Of a DNA stretch of 64,000 nt, positions 47,901 through 55,477 are shown one piece after another. The notes beneath the pieces are model-generated. The model had not been told where the DNA came from and made no database searches. It saw only the letters and a program-made list of their open reading frames with translations. The number at the start of each line of letters is the position of its first letter. The stretch's first letter is position 1. Source of the stretch: Trematomus loennbergii. Lineage: Eukaryota > Chordata > Actinopteri > Perciformes > Nototheniidae. The position numbers and the translations under genes are program-made. Location: contig JAAOOA010000006.1 of NCBI GenBank assembly GCA_012861695.1, forward strand, positions 11,431,379 to 11,495,378, read 5' to 3'.

Positions 47901-48901
47901 TGTGTCGAGCTCTTGGTAATGCAGCTGCTGATGACAGTAAATTATTACTGCTGAGCTCCGTGGGGACCGTCTTCTGCAGCGGCCTGGAGCCTTCGTACCT
48001 GATAGGCCGCCTGTCCACTGACCGCAGGAAAGAGAGCAGCCGCATCGCAGAGGCTGTCAGGTAAGAGTCAATATTTCTCCTATAACACTGACTTTTTCTA
48101 ACTCTTGACAGAGTTTGTACTGATTGTTTTTTCTCCCCTTTAGGGAGTTTGTGTTGGCCTTCATCCACTTCAAGAAACCCATCGTGGCAGCAATAAATGG
48201 GCCTGCCCTGGGCTTAGGGGCCTCGATCCTGCCCCTGTGTGATGTGGTGTGGGCCAGTGAGAGAGCCTGGTTCCAAACTCCATGTGCCGCCCTTCACCTC
48301 ACCCCCTCTGGATGCTCCTCTTACACCTTTCCCCAGATCCTGGGTGTAGCTCTGGTGGGTGCCAGCACTATCAAGGCTTTATTGCAAATACCACTTCAGC
48401 TAATTAGTTTCCTCTTATAACCACCTAATTTCCCCTTTTACGCAAACATTTTGGAATGCATTATATATTGAAAATCTCTGTATTTCCCCCTTGCTTTTCC
48501 TGATGGCAGGCCAACGAGATGCTGTTTTGTGGAAGAAAACTCACGGCACAAGAAGCATGCAGTCGAGGTCTGGTGTCGCAGGTCTTCTGGCCAACCACAT
48601 TTAACCAAGAAGTGATGCTGCGTGTGAAGGAAATGGCATCGTGTAATGCAGTGGTAAGTCTTGATATAGACGACGCAGAGGGCAAAGCTTTTACTAGAAT
48701 ATAACCAAAACTTCCACTCCTTTTTTACATGTGTTTTTTAAGGTTTTAGAAGAATCCAAATGCCTGGTGAGGAGCATTATCATGTCAGTCCTGGAGGAGG
48801 TGAATGAGAAGGAGTGTCAGATGCTGAAGCAGCTCTGGTGTTCAACCAAAGGACTAGAGGCACTCTTCAGTTATCTGCAAAACAAGACGTATGAGAAATG
48901 A
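17924..48901 (+). CDS. cdyl2: Chromodomain Y-like protein 2 (CDYL2), 7 coding exons
   Basis: The coding exons are 17924-17947, 30954-31563, 37105-37328, 47888-48060, 48144-48354, 48510-48653 and 48743-48901. They join in frame across GT-AG introns to 514 residues plus TGA; human CDYL2 is about 506. The order is an N-terminal chromodomain (about residues 5-60), a basic low-complexity linker, then a crotonase-fold domain from about residue 255 to the end. The chromodomain aromatic cage positions Y7, W29 and Y32 are present, so binding of methylated H3 tails is expected. Known for the family: nuclear chromatin readers and co-repressor scaffolds; the crotonase fold binds CoA or partner proteins, and enzymatic activity is reported for CDYL but is not something the sequence shows here. 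CDYL2 rather than CDYL is supported by the N-terminus MASGDLYEVERIVDKR and by the neighbours cmc2 and cenpn. The start has a good Kozak context (A at -3, G at +4). Introns 1 to 3 are about 13, 5.5 and 10.6 kb and full of transposons; introns 4 to 6 are about 80-160 bp. Confidence 0.96.
17948..20979. other. cdyl2 intron 1, 5' part
   Basis: No exon or repeat recognised. First-intron regulatory elements are plausible near 18000-18600, where G+C stays raised. Confidence 0.5.
20980..21719. mobile_element. hAT element with 8-bp duplication CCTTTCAT
   Basis: Ends CAGTGGCGAGCCGTGAGC and GGCTCGCCACTG; CCTTTCAT stands at 20972-20979 and 21720-21727. The inside shares GACAGGAAGTTGTTGTTGCT and flanks with the element at 24451. 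The last 150 bp are A/T-only tracts. No complete transposase. Confidence 0.93.
21728..24442. other. cdyl2 intron 1, no gene seen
   Basis: Nothing classified. A weak similarity to 26205-26405 lies at 22890-23045 (shared TCAAAGGCTGTTTA and a TGTGACA context). Confidence 0.5.
24451..25662 (+). mobile_element. hAT element with 8-bp duplication CTGTACAC
   Basis: Ends CAGTGGCGTAGCCACC and CCTACGCTACTG; CTGTACAC at 24443-24450 and 25663-25670. It carries a remnant of an N-terminal TTF-type zinc finger of a hAT transposase. A small tandem repeat of TTGGAGATTTCAATAAATTC occurs at 25422-25470. Confidence 0.93.
24734..24949 (+). pseudogene. hAT transposase fragment, TTF-type zinc-finger region
   Basis: An open 71-codon frame has the pattern of the zf-TTF region of ZMYM/hAT proteins: GYVDWKHLRNSLERHQKSED then HCKS. 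The upstream cysteine pair is incomplete, and the frame ends at a stop soon after, so only the module's second half is preserved. Confidence 0.65.
25671..26564. other. cdyl2 intron 1, no gene seen
   Basis: No repeat or exon recognised apart from the weak duplicate of the 22.9-kb region at about 26205-26405. Confidence 0.5.
26573..27119. mobile_element. hAT-like element with 8-bp duplication TTTTAGAG
   Basis: Ends CAGTCACCATCAACTGGC and AGTTGGTGATCCCTG; TTTTAGAG at 26565-26572 and 27120-27127. Contains a tandem pair of about 150-bp units (TCCAACAGAG..GAGCGTG, 26702-26845 and 26860-27004), each followed by a C-run, and a tRNA-like stretch GGCGGAGTGGTTAGTGCG near 26650. Confidence 0.9.
27428..29657. 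mobile_element. Middle nested hAT element, duplication CCTAGTAC
   Basis: Ends CAGGGCCGGTTCTAG and AAAATCGGCCCTG; CCTAGTAC at 27420-27427 and 29658-29665. Inserted in the outer element and itself interrupted by the inner one. Confidence 0.9.
27623..28742. mobile_element. Inner nested hAT element, duplication CTCTAGGG
   Basis: Ends CAGTGGTTCTCAAATGGGGG and TTTGAGAACCACTG; CTCTAGGG at 27615-27622 and 28743-28750. The related composite at 58435-60838 lacks it at the matching point (about 59812). Confidence 0.93.
29834..30953. other. cdyl2 intron 1, 3' end, no gene seen
   Basis: Nothing recognised beyond the T-rich approach to the exon 2 acceptor. Confidence 0.5.
30954..31563 (+). CDS. cdyl2: cdyl2 exon 2: chromodomain and start of linker
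   Basis: Acceptor CTTCAG, donor GTAAGATG. Residues 9-211 plus one base. It begins VERIVDKRRNKKGKWEYLIR, includes WKGYG and DTWEPEHHL of the chromodomain, then runs into a Lys/Arg/Ser-rich linker with a basic KKKR patch that may act in nuclear import. An open frame reads on to 31655 but only into the intron and an inserted MITE. Confidence 0.96.
31572..31953. mobile_element. TTAA MITE just inside cdyl2 intron 2
   Basis: TTAA at both ends with terminal repeats AAGGTCACCTGTTATGC and AAGGTCCCCTATTATACTG. Same family as 9280-9774: both continue with CAAAAT-CACTTTT and, further in, ATGTGTCCCC. It begins 9 bases after exon 2 ends, leaving the donor GTAAGATG intact. Confidence 0.88.
31954..33213. 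other. cdyl2 intron 2, no gene seen
   Basis: No repeat or exon recognised. Confidence 0.5.
33216..34823 (+). mobile_element. Complete Tc1-type transposon (IR/DR, TA target)
   Basis: 1608 bp with terminal repeats of about 200 bp, outer motif CTGTCTCAGAAAATTAGAAT on both ends, and TA on either side (33214-33215, 34824-34825). Inner direct-repeat copies (TATTAGAATATCATG near 33405; inverted ATTCTAATTTTTTGAG near 34630) give the IR/DR layout of fish Tc1 elements. The left end has one extra G relative to the right. Confidence 0.96.
33543..34547 (+). CDS. Tc1-type DD34E transposase, full-length open frame
   Basis: 334 codons without a stop, the normal length for Tc1 transposases. The N-terminal half has two helix-turn-helix (paired-like) regions: TAVQRTVIDTLHQEGKTQKE with SAVSKHIHK, then VSKVTVHRRVREMGYNS, separated by a basic GRK-type linker. 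Catalytic triad: D in VLFSDESKF (about 150), D in FQHDLAPAHSA (about 242) and E in NSPDLNPIENMW (about 277), with 34 residues between the second D and the E. The gene is intronless, lies in sense orientation in cdyl2 intron 2 and has ends at both sides, so it could be active or recently active. A basic nuclear-import-type stretch, SRQRKRRLTW, is present. Confidence 0.96.
   Translation: MGKTADLTAVQRTVIDTLHQEGKTQKEISQRASCSQSAVSKHIHKKSVGRGKCGRKRCTTKRDDRSLNSIVKKSRFQNLGELQRQWTEAGVQVSKVTVHRRVREMGYNSRIPMVKPLLNSRQRKRRLTWAKEKKHWTVAQWSKVLFSDESKFCISFGSQGARVWRKAGEAQNPSCLKSSVKFPQSAMVWGAMSAAGVGPLCFIKPRVNAAVYQEILEHYMLPSAEKLYGDEEFIFQHDLAPAHSAKTTSNWCTDHGITVLDWPANSPDLNPIENMWGIVKKKLKDTRPNNANELKAAIEASWASITPQQCHRLIASMPRRIDAVIRAKGFPTKY
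34826..37104. other. cdyl2 intron 2, 3' part
   Basis: No gene seen. Holds the 25-bp hairpin at 35536-35589, otherwise AT-rich unclassified sequence. Confidence 0.5.
35536..35589. repeat. Short near-perfect hairpin
   Basis: Two 25-base arms, TTCTTCAAATGATCATTACC.. and its inverse, separated by ATTA, with one mismatch. Confidence 0.9.
37105..37328 (+). CDS. cdyl2: cdyl2 exon 3: linker end and start of crotonase-fold domain
   Basis: Acceptor CCTCAG, donor GTAAGA. Residues 212-286. It contains VKRKLAEDKGYVFDKRLRY and the conserved stretch NCRFRDIVVRKEEGFTHILL, which begins the enoyl-CoA hydratase/isomerase fold. Confidence 0.96.
37329..41044. other. cdyl2 intron 3, 5' part, no gene seen
   Basis: No exon, RNA gene or clear repeat. 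Open frames such as 40194-40559 (-) show no domain. Confidence 0.5.
41045..42635 (+). mobile_element. 5'-truncated L2-like LINE with broken reverse transcriptase
   Basis: Reads GPDGISAFLLKTF at the 5' end (near 41074), then FRPIALTSIVMKCFERI, FAYKQGRGTDDAL and VDFSSAFNTLQPH, all in one frame, the fingers/palm of a non-LTR reverse transcriptase. A one-base loss near 41630 shifts the GAPQGC motif, then the frame recovers with KFSDDTAI, the F/Y-x-DD catalytic box. A stop at 41821 replaces a leucine codon before LNVKKTEEMV and SSYKYLGVHLD, the typical end of L2/Rex-type RT. The 3' tail is a short ATCGT repeat (42614-42630), as in L2-type elements. Confidence 0.88.
43336..43395 (+). repeat. Dispersed fish repeat fragment
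   Basis: Contains GCATTTAGCTGATGCTTGTA followed by TCCAAAGCGACTTAC, a motif seen in very many fish loci. The source family is not identified. Confidence 0.55.
43640..44830. repeat. Composite repeat with internal 31-bp direct repeat
   Basis: A mosaic of G-run and CpG-containing pieces unlike the AT-rich intron. GGTGAACGGTATGGTCAATG with TTTGTAAACAC occurs at 44030-44060 and 44759-44789, and the doubled AACTTCCTCCACAAAAGCAG unit is at 43912-43950. It has the feel of nested hAT material, but I could not pair termini. The open frame at 43576-44034 is chance within it. Confidence 0.5.
44968..45200 (+). mobile_element. Harbinger-like terminal fragment
   Basis: Starts GAGGCCTGTACTACGAAGCC, with a second close copy, CTGTACTACGACGCTGG, 90 bp on. 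This resembles the ends of fish PIF/Harbinger elements. I did not find the matching inverted end. Confidence 0.4.
45201..47887. other. cdyl2 intron 3, 3' part, no gene seen
   Basis: Possibly the interior of the Harbinger-like element at the start; no open frame supports this. Nothing else recognised. Confidence 0.4.
47888..48060 (+). CDS. cdyl2: cdyl2 exon 4: crotonase-fold domain
   Basis: Acceptor TTTCAG, donor GTAAGA. Residues 287-343 plus two bases of 344. Contains LLLLSSVGTVFCSGLEPSYL, the strand and loop that form the first part of the CoA pocket in crotonases. Confidence 0.96.
48144..48354 (+). CDS. cdyl2: cdyl2 exon 5: core of crotonase-fold domain
   Basis: Acceptor TTTTAG, donor GTGGGT. 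Residues 344-414. Contains INGPALGLGASILPLCD, the crotonase oxyanion-hole and helix signature, then FQTP and the SSYTFPQILG segment. Intron 4 upstream is only 83 bp. Confidence 0.96.
48510..48653 (+). CDS. cdyl2: cdyl2 exon 6: crotonase-fold domain
   Basis: Acceptor GGCAG, donor GTAAGT. Residues 415-462, ANEMLFCGRKLTAQEACSRG onward to SCNAV. The reading frame is kept on both sides. Confidence 0.96.
48743..48901 (+). CDS. cdyl2: cdyl2 terminal coding exon 7
   Basis: Acceptor TTTTTAAG. Residues 463-514 then TGA at 48899-48901. Contains VLEESKCLVRS and ends SYLQNKTYEK. This is the C-terminal helical part of the crotonase fold used for oligomerisation in the family. Confidence 0.95.
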   Translation, partial: VLEESKCLVRSIIMSVLEEVNEKECQMLKQLWCSTKGLEALFSYLQNKTYEK

Positions 48902-51056
48902 GCATCCACACCCAGAAAACTGATTGATGTGGATCAAAGGTTATCCATAGAGGGACATCCTTGATGAAAATGTGCAGTCTCAAACTAAAGGAAAAGTTGC
49001 ATTAAGGGTCTTTGTTTCCATCCATCAGCAGAGGGGATTCTCTGGAGTTCTGTTTGCTCACATGTCTACCAACAACAACTTCCTGGTATTCTTCTATTGT
49101 GAATCTACTTCTGTTATATATGTATTGGACCCATAACTGTCCAGCTGTTTATTGTATAGAAATCAAAGAGCAAAGGGCCAAATGTGCATTGCCTAAGTAA
49201 AGTCTGAAGGAGGTTCTTCAGGGAGGTACAGTGTTTCTGTACATATGTGTCTTTGAAATGATCAGGATGTAAGAAATCAGTTAATGTCTGAGAGCACATA
49301 AATAGGTGATAATATATATGTTAAAAATATATTTATTTCAATTGTGTGAAAGAGTTGCTTTCTGAATATAAGGATTTTCTTTTTGTCGCTTATTGTTTTG
49401 AATTGAAATCAAGGTTTTCATGGGGACACTGTTTCTCGATCCTTACGTGCACATTCCATCCTCTCTATTAAAGAGAAAAATGGCCGCAAATACTCATATA
49501 TGCTCATACAATCAGTGGATCACATTCAGTGCTTGAATCTTCATTAAACACTCTGGATAATTAAACATACTCTTTTTTGTATTACACTATTCATTGTTCA
49601 TACTGTAGAAGTCTATTTATCTTCATTAAGTCTAGTCTATTACACAGAAAACAGCCAGTAAATGTGTTACAATAATCTCATTAAATTTGCTTCTGTCACA
49701 TGAAACCAAGAGAAGTGCTTATGTAGTCATGAGACTATAAATATCCTCATTTTATCAACATCCATCTGTCCTGAGTTATTTTATTATTTTATTCTATTTA
49801 TTCAAACGAAATTCCATTGAGGTTAGGATTTCTTTGAAGGGACACTTGAATTAAATGCAAATCAGAGAGATGAATGGAAATAGACAACAATGGAAGCTTT
49901 ATGTGAAGGCTAGCACTAAGTATACAAACATGTCTACCCTTAATCAGATGGCATCTTGAGTTGAGTACTAAATCACTTTATGTGATTAAATACATCGTTG
50001 GCACGTGTCTCATGATAAACTACCAGGATTAGTGGTGGATTTTATCCCATTTAGTTTAAGCTACATTTAGTAGCCGTGCTCAGTACTGTGTTGGCTAGTA
50101 CGTATAACAAGGCTTCCGGTTAACAATGCAGATATTATCGTTTAAAATGTGTGGTCATTATGTTGATATGAGCTGACAGTTTTTTTTGTTGCTTGGATGT
50201 TTAGAGCACACAAAAGAGATGATAAGTGTTTGGTCCTCATGGTAATCACATTGTGACTACACTAATTGTCAGTGATCGATATTGTGGAAATGCAACAGTC
50301 GTATAGTTGGAGTCTACTTTGTCCTTATCTGCATGTGAGGAGTAAAGATAAAGTACATTTTCAATGAATGTACATTATATGTAGGGATCTATTTTGTTTT
50401 ACCAAAAGAATGTAGGTTTGTGAAAATTGTTTTGTAAAAAAAAGAAGATATTTGTCCCTGTTATGCAGTATAGAATAATATATAATGTAGACTGCTTTGT
50501 GTGACTAATGGCATGTAATATACTGTACATATCATGTGTTGCCTGTCTGAATACCTTGTATGTCGGGGTATATTTTGTATGAATATTGTAAGTATTGTTA
50601 GAAATGGTGTAGTTTATTTTTCTATTTATTTCAAATAACTGTTTGGATGTGCAGTGCCATTTTGTTTCGTTTCACCAGAAGCCCCCTTTAATCATCCTTT
50701 CTAAATCATCCCATAAATAACTTTGATGAACAAAATGGGTTAAATAATGTATATTTCAAAACTAAAAAGGTGTAAGTTTATCCTTTCAGTTGACATTATC
50801 AGATTATGTATTTAGTTTTAAAACATCAAAGGAATGTCAGATAATATAATGTATAATATTAGAATGAAAAGATAATCAAAACAAATATTTTTTTCAGATT
50901 TATCTATTTGAAGCATATAATATATAATGCTCCACAAGTTTTGTCAAATGGTTTTTATTTGTCAGTTTTATGTCATTACAGGGAATAAAAAGTGGTTTAA
51001 TGCAGCATTTTATGATTTTTAAGTCATTCAGTACTAAAATAAAATTAACAAAAAAC
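48902..51056 (+). other. cdyl2 3' UTR and downstream
   Basis: AT-rich sequence after the stop, probably 3' UTR up to about 51.0 kb, judged only from the polyadenylation signal. Confidence 0.45.
50984..50989 (+). other. Candidate polyadenylation signal for cdyl2 (AATAAA)
   Basis: AATAAA about 2.1 kb after the cdyl2 stop, followed by T- and GT-containing sequence. It would give a 3' UTR of about 2 kb. Other A-rich signals occur nearby (for example near 51040), so usage is uncertain. Confidence 0.35.
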
Positions 51057-51281
51057 AACACGCTTTCACTTAAGATCTAAAAACAACACTTGTAGTTGAA
51101 TAAAGTAACTTGGCTACAAACAAGCAGTTTGGCAGTTATTTGACCAAAGACTCCATTAGGGTTAGAAAACCAGTCACTTACTTATTTACTAATTTACTTC
51201 TTCGACATTGTGTTAGTCTGGTTTAAAATCACACTTATTTCTCGTTTTTTTTTTGCTTGGCTTTGGAATCCCAAGACGATG
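51057..51281. repeat. Source copy of a duplicated segment
   Basis: Nearly identical, in the same orientation, to 54318-54537. No target duplication here, so this is the original. It contains a T-run at 51245-51254. Confidence 0.9.
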
Positions 51282-51367
51282 AGAGGGATCTGTGTAATGT
51301 GGCTACTGAATGCAAATGACTCGGTCCACTGAACGTAACTCACACTGTTCCTTTGAGACATGGGTGT

Positions 51368-51608
51368 TTATGTGGGCGGTGGTGGCGAAGTCCATGGGGA
51401 CTTTGCTTGGCAACTGGAAGGTCACCAGTTCAAGTCCAGGCAAGACCAAGTGCTACCGAGGTGTCCCTGAGCAAGGCACCGTTCCCTACACTGCTCCCCG
51501 GGTGCCGTTCATAATGGCAGCCCACTGCTCCTAACACTAGGATGGGTCAAATGCAGAGAAACCATTTCATTACATAGTACCTGTACTGTGTAATGACAAT
51601 AAAATTGC
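51368..51608 (+). mobile_element. tRNA-type SINE
   Basis: A B-box-like GGTCACCAGTTCAAGTCC stands at about 51420-51437, then GAGCAAGGCACC, CACTGCTCCCCGGG and ATGGGTCAAATGCAGAGA, the usual body of a common fish SINE, ending in TGACAATAAAA. The A-box part is eroded. Confidence 0.8.
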
Positions 51609-52345
51609 AAACATTTGTGAAATTAATTAATTACATTTGTGAAACTTTAGTTGTAAAACACATCTCTTTACTTGTTTTGAACTATGTTTCTGTTTTAGAC
51701 ATTGGATCCAAATTCTCCCCTTAGCTTGTTTTTGAAGTGTGATTGATTACAAAACTTGAAGTAACTAAGTTATTACTAAAAAGAACAACTCATATTTGCT
51801 CCATTATTTATTGCAAATGACTGTGTTTTGACAGGCTTCTGTACTTCTGTCTTTTATAACCACAATATCATATATTGGCCCATGTATCTCTATTTTGACA
51901 TGTTTTTTTCTTTCTTCAAACATTGTCTCAAAGCACACCTTGGGGTGCCTTACAATATAAATATCTGTCAAGGATGTATCCATGCGTTGTAAAGGTTGAG
52001 CTGATTCAAATAAAGAAACAGTGCTTTCACAATGTGTTGTTTGTTTTACATTTCTCAAACAACTATCTCTGCATTTGTTGATCATTTCCCATTCATTTCA
52101 GTCAGCTAACCAAACCACCCAACGCTCACTGCCCCTTAACAAAACTCTGACTTGTCAGGATAAGATCAAATATCAAACCCCAATGACCAACCCCAGTATT
52201 AATTATCATAGTCACTAAAATAGTGACTTTGCAGTCAATGTCTCTTGACTGTCATACTGCAAAATGTAATAGAATATTATTACAATTCAATCAGGAGAGA
52301 CTTCATTTTGTTTAAAGAACATTTATTGACACGTCATATGATAAA
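51609..52345. other. Intergenic, nothing recognised
   Basis: AT-rich. The minus-strand frame at 51804-52085 has no features. Confidence 0.45.
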
Positions 52346-52349
52346 TGTT

Positions 52350-52760
52350 AAGTCTTTGGGGATTAGACCCCGATCCTGAAATCGTATATCTAAAGGGGGG
52401 AAATGCAGCCATGAGGATATAGGGAACCCCCCCGGGGTCTAGACACTGGTGATGCTGAAGATCTGGATTTGATGAGGAGATGGGATGAAGAGGAGGTGTG
52501 ATGAGGTCTTTGGATTAGTTCTCCTGGCACTGGATATGATGAAAGGAGGTGGATGGGGAGGAGGTGGTCGGCAGCATGAAACCTGAGATCACGCTGACTG
52601 CAGGAGAGAGGAGAACCATTTTAAAGTTTGGCTGCAGCACGATGATTGGCTGCTGAGAATGAGGTGAATGTAATGGTTATAGACAACGCCCGTGATGAGC
52701 TGATTATATGCAGCTGCGGAGTGAATGTATATACCCAGTCTTCCTGAAAGAACTTGCGCT
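52350..52760. repeat. Unclassified repeat-like segment
   Basis: Purine-rich GATGAGGAGATGGGATGAAG-type sequence followed by GCTGATTATATGCAGCTGCG, unlike its flanks and like repeats seen elsewhere in fish. No ends found. Confidence 0.4.
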
Positions 52761-52994
52761 GAGCTTCATTACAGTATAAAAGATTTTAGCTTCATTCTGA
52801 TTTTCTGGGTACATCTTTTAGTAGTGTTGTCTTTTACCTCATTACAGTTGATGGAAAGAGAGTGAATTGTTATTTCTTGTGTTGATTAGAAATTAAGAGT
52901 CTTTTCTCATTGATGAACAGGCCTGATTCATTCATTTGTAGCCTACTCTGAAATATAAATAAAAATAAGAGCTTTGGGAACAATACCATTAGAT

Positions 52995-53304
52995 CAGGGG
53001 TGTCAAACTCAAGGCCCGCGGGCCAAATGCGGCCCACGGCCTCATTTTATGTGGAATATAATATACAATACAATTGGTGTAATTGTTGAATATGTGCTTT
53101 CAATTATTTGCCCTAGACCTCTAATTTCAGACGTAGTTATTTATAAAGTTATTACCAGAACTGACAATAATCCAATGCAGAGCCAATAATGTAATATAAT
53201 ACATTATTTCATATTTATTATATATTTATATGTATATTGATATAGTCTTAAAGTTACAACCGGCCCTTTGAGTGCAACCATAATGCTAATGTGGCCCCCC
53301 CCTG
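52995..53304. mobile_element. Small hAT element with 8-bp duplication CATTAGAT
   Basis: Starts CAGGGGTGTCAAACTCAAGG and ends in GGCCCCCCCCTG; CATTAGAT at 52987-52994 and 53305-53312. The right end has lost the mirror of TCAAACTC by internal deletion, leaving only the terminal CCTG. Confidence 0.85.
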
Positions 53305-53335
53305 CATTAGATGAAGAGGACCCAAGCTAAAAGGT

Positions 53336-53400
53336 AAGGCAAGGCAAGTTTATTTATATAGCACCTTTTCAACACAAGGCAACTCAAAGGTCCACTTACT
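53336..53400 (+). repeat. Dispersed fish repeat fragment
   Basis: AAGGCAAGGCAAGTTTATTT then ATATAGCACCTTTTCAACA and AAGGCAACTCAAAG, a very common interspersed motif in teleosts. Source family not identified. Confidence 0.65.
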
Positions 53401-54283
53401 TGTGATTCTGAGAACTCTGCAGCATCTCATGGTATTCAGACAAATAAGACAGTTCAGGTGTATTTCAAGACATAAATGTGACTTTTCAATCACGTGAACA
53501 CAAAGGTCAACCAACACGAACCAGTCAAGAGCAAGAGAAAGATTGAGAAGACCATCCTTACACAAAGAGAGGGGTCATATGACCAGCAGCTGACATGACA
53601 CCTTTACCAGCTCCAGTTGCTGAATGGAGAGCATGAGATGCAGTTGAAATCTTTAAAATATTTACTACCTGACCTTTGAGTTTAGATTTTCTTTACAACT
53701 TGACCAGGGTTTTTACGCAGTTCACCAAGTCAACAGACTGTAAGATATTTCTATTTCAATATAACTCAATTTAATACCTTTTTTTAAATTACTACAAAAT
53801 TTTATATCTAAACATTTTTGCCAAAACAGGCCCTTGCCTATTCCGCATGCATCTTAGCCATATATGTATAGGATCTCCTAAGAGCAAATGGATTCAAAAA
53901 CATTTAATCTATTTATTGTTATTACAGCCTACAGCAGGCAAAAAAAGATGGAAGCCTTCACCATCTTCTAATGCATCCTATGAAGTATCATGTAAATACG
54001 TTTAGTTCTTTTCAAGAGCTGCATACAAAGTTTTAATCAGTTATAGAAATTATGATTTACAATGATGACACGATATTGAAGCATGGATTAATATAAGGAT
54101 AATATCACTTTATTTGAAAGCAGTTAAACTTGTAACGAATCAATATGATTCCCCATTCAAATAAACAATCAAACAAAAATGAATGTGTTCACTCTGCATG
54201 TTCATGGGTGTGTGTTGACATTAAGAGCCACTGCTCATCCGGGTTTGGGTCATCTTTTACTTGCATCTCTAATACCCTGAAAC
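53401..54283. other. Between cmc2 3' end and repeats, nothing recognised
   Basis: AT-rich; the part from about 54109 rightward may be cmc2 3' UTR. Confidence 0.45.
54109..54114 (-). other. Candidate polyadenylation signal for cmc2
   Basis: TTTATT on the + strand reads AATAAA on the minus strand, about 900 bases past the cmc2 stop. I saw no AATAAA between it and the stop. If used, the 3' UTR includes the copied segment at 54318-54537. Confidence 0.35.
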
Positions 54284-54571
54284 TGGTAGAAGAATAGTCC
54301 TGAGGTGTCTTGCTAACAACACGCTTTCACTTAAGATCTAAAACAACACTTGTAGTTGAATAAAGTAACTTGGCTACAAACACGCAGTTTGGCAGTTATT
54401 TGACCAAAGACTCCATTAGGGTTAGAAAACCAGTCACTTACTTATTTACTAATTGACTTCTTAGACATTGTGTTGGTCTGGTTTAAAATCACACTTATTT
54501 CTCGTTTTTTTTGCTTGGCTTTGGAATCCCAAGACGATGGTAGAAGAATAGTCCTGAGGTGTCTTGCTAAC
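54284..54571. repeat. Copied 220-bp insert flanked by 34-bp direct repeats
   Basis: The insert 54318-54537 is a near-identical copy of 51057-51281. The 34-base sequence starting TGGTAGAAGAATAGTCCTGA stands at 54284-54317 and again at 54538-54571, so the target was duplicated. It lies in the probable cmc2 3' UTR. Confidence 0.92.
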
Positions 54572-55012
54572 TTCAACAGTTTGATGGAAGGCTTCTGCCT
54601 AACAGCAATCTTTCAGCCAAAGTTCTCGATGATGTTGTTTTTACTAAAAATGTTCTGGTAACGCTGTAAATCCCAGTCTGTCCGAGTGATAACGAGTCAA
54701 ACGTGTTGTAAATAAGCTTTGCATCTTAACCATATCATTATTGGTATATGCACATCATATTTTAAATAACCTTTCCTTTCAAATAATATCAAAATGATGA
54801 ATAGCACATGACACTTAGACCTCAATGCTTAATTACTTATATAATCCACACTCCTTTGAATTTTCAAAGAGACAGAAGTTGTCACCTTTCCTCTGTCTTG
54901 ACATGAGACCATAGGGAAGGCCTGTTACACAGTGTCATGCTTAATTCAGTGTCTCATTATCTCACTCCTTCAAACTGGTAGTGGCAGTGTTGAAGTTGCA
55001 TTGAAATGTCCT

Positions 55013-55096
55013 TCAGAGATCCTCTATTATCCCTGCTTTCAGCCTCTTGTTCATGTCTTTGGCATGCTGCTTGCTGAGTTCCCGCTTATCCAGTCT
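55013..55096 (-). CDS. cmc2: cmc2 terminal coding exon 3
   Basis: Residues 52-78 then TGA (55015-55013). Acceptor CAACAG. Encodes the basic tail with [16 protein letters not shown]; the tail is less conserved than the CX9C core. Confidence 0.9.
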   Translation of the reverse strand, partial: RLDKRELSKQHAKDMNKRLKAGIIEDL

Positions 55097-55437
55097 CTGT
55101 TGAATGGTAAACAAACAAAGAAAACAATGAATGAACAAAGCTCAATAATCAGATTTCTTGATGTCGGTCATTCACAAGGTGCTTAAAATAACTGACAGAC
55201 CTCTTTCTTCAGGCACTGACGCATGGCACGGTCCACATCGTTACACGTGCCAAAGAACTTTGCGACATTGTGCTTGAGGGTAGAAAAAAACAAGATTTAT
55301 ATTGTTATGTTTTCTGTGTAAATGAAGCAAAAACATTGTTTAGGAGCATGACATACCTCTGTGTGGCACTGCCTCAGAAGAGTGATGAGTTGGTTACACT
55401 CTTCATTGTGCAGGTGAGATGAAAGGTCAGGGTGCAT
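55013..55437 (-). CDS. cmc2: C-x9-C motif containing 2 (CMC2), 3 coding exons
   Basis: On the minus strand the coding exons are 55437-55357, 55272-55201 and 55096-55013, joined in phase 0 with GT-AG introns, giving 78 residues. It starts [18 protein letters not shown]. The twin CX9C motif is complete: C14 to C24 in exon 1 ([11 protein letters not shown]) and the second pair in exon 2 ([11 protein letters not shown]). This is the hallmark of small CHCH proteins oxidised by Mia40 in the mitochondrial intermembrane space; CMC2 is linked in other species to cytochrome c oxidase biogenesis. There is no N-terminal presequence, as expected for the family. The C-terminus, [13 protein letters not shown] onward, is basic. 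The gene is head to head with cenpn, as in mammals. It has no long ORF and is easy to miss because each exon is under 90 bp. Confidence 0.95.
55201..55272 (-). CDS. cmc2: cmc2 coding exon 2
   Basis: Residues 28-51, [20 protein letters not shown] plus LKKE, with the second CX9C pair and the conserved FFG-CND stretch. Acceptor CTCAAG, donor GTCTGT. Confidence 0.95.
55357..55437 (-). CDS. cmc2: cmc2 coding exon 1
   Basis: Residues 1-27, carrying the first CX9C pair. The start ATG lies 40 bases inside the exon; the acceptor upstream (TTTCAG, near 55477) shows the 5' UTR is split by an intron. The donor is GTATGT. Confidence 0.94.
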
Positions 55438-55477
55438 GCTGAGTTAAGGTCTTACTGTGTCACTGCGGCAATACTGA

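Noticed and set aside
17924..48901. Assignment to cdyl instead of cdyl2
   Set aside because: The N-terminus and exon 3 to 7 sequence follow CDYL2 as I remember it, and cmc2 and cenpn are its neighbours in mammals.
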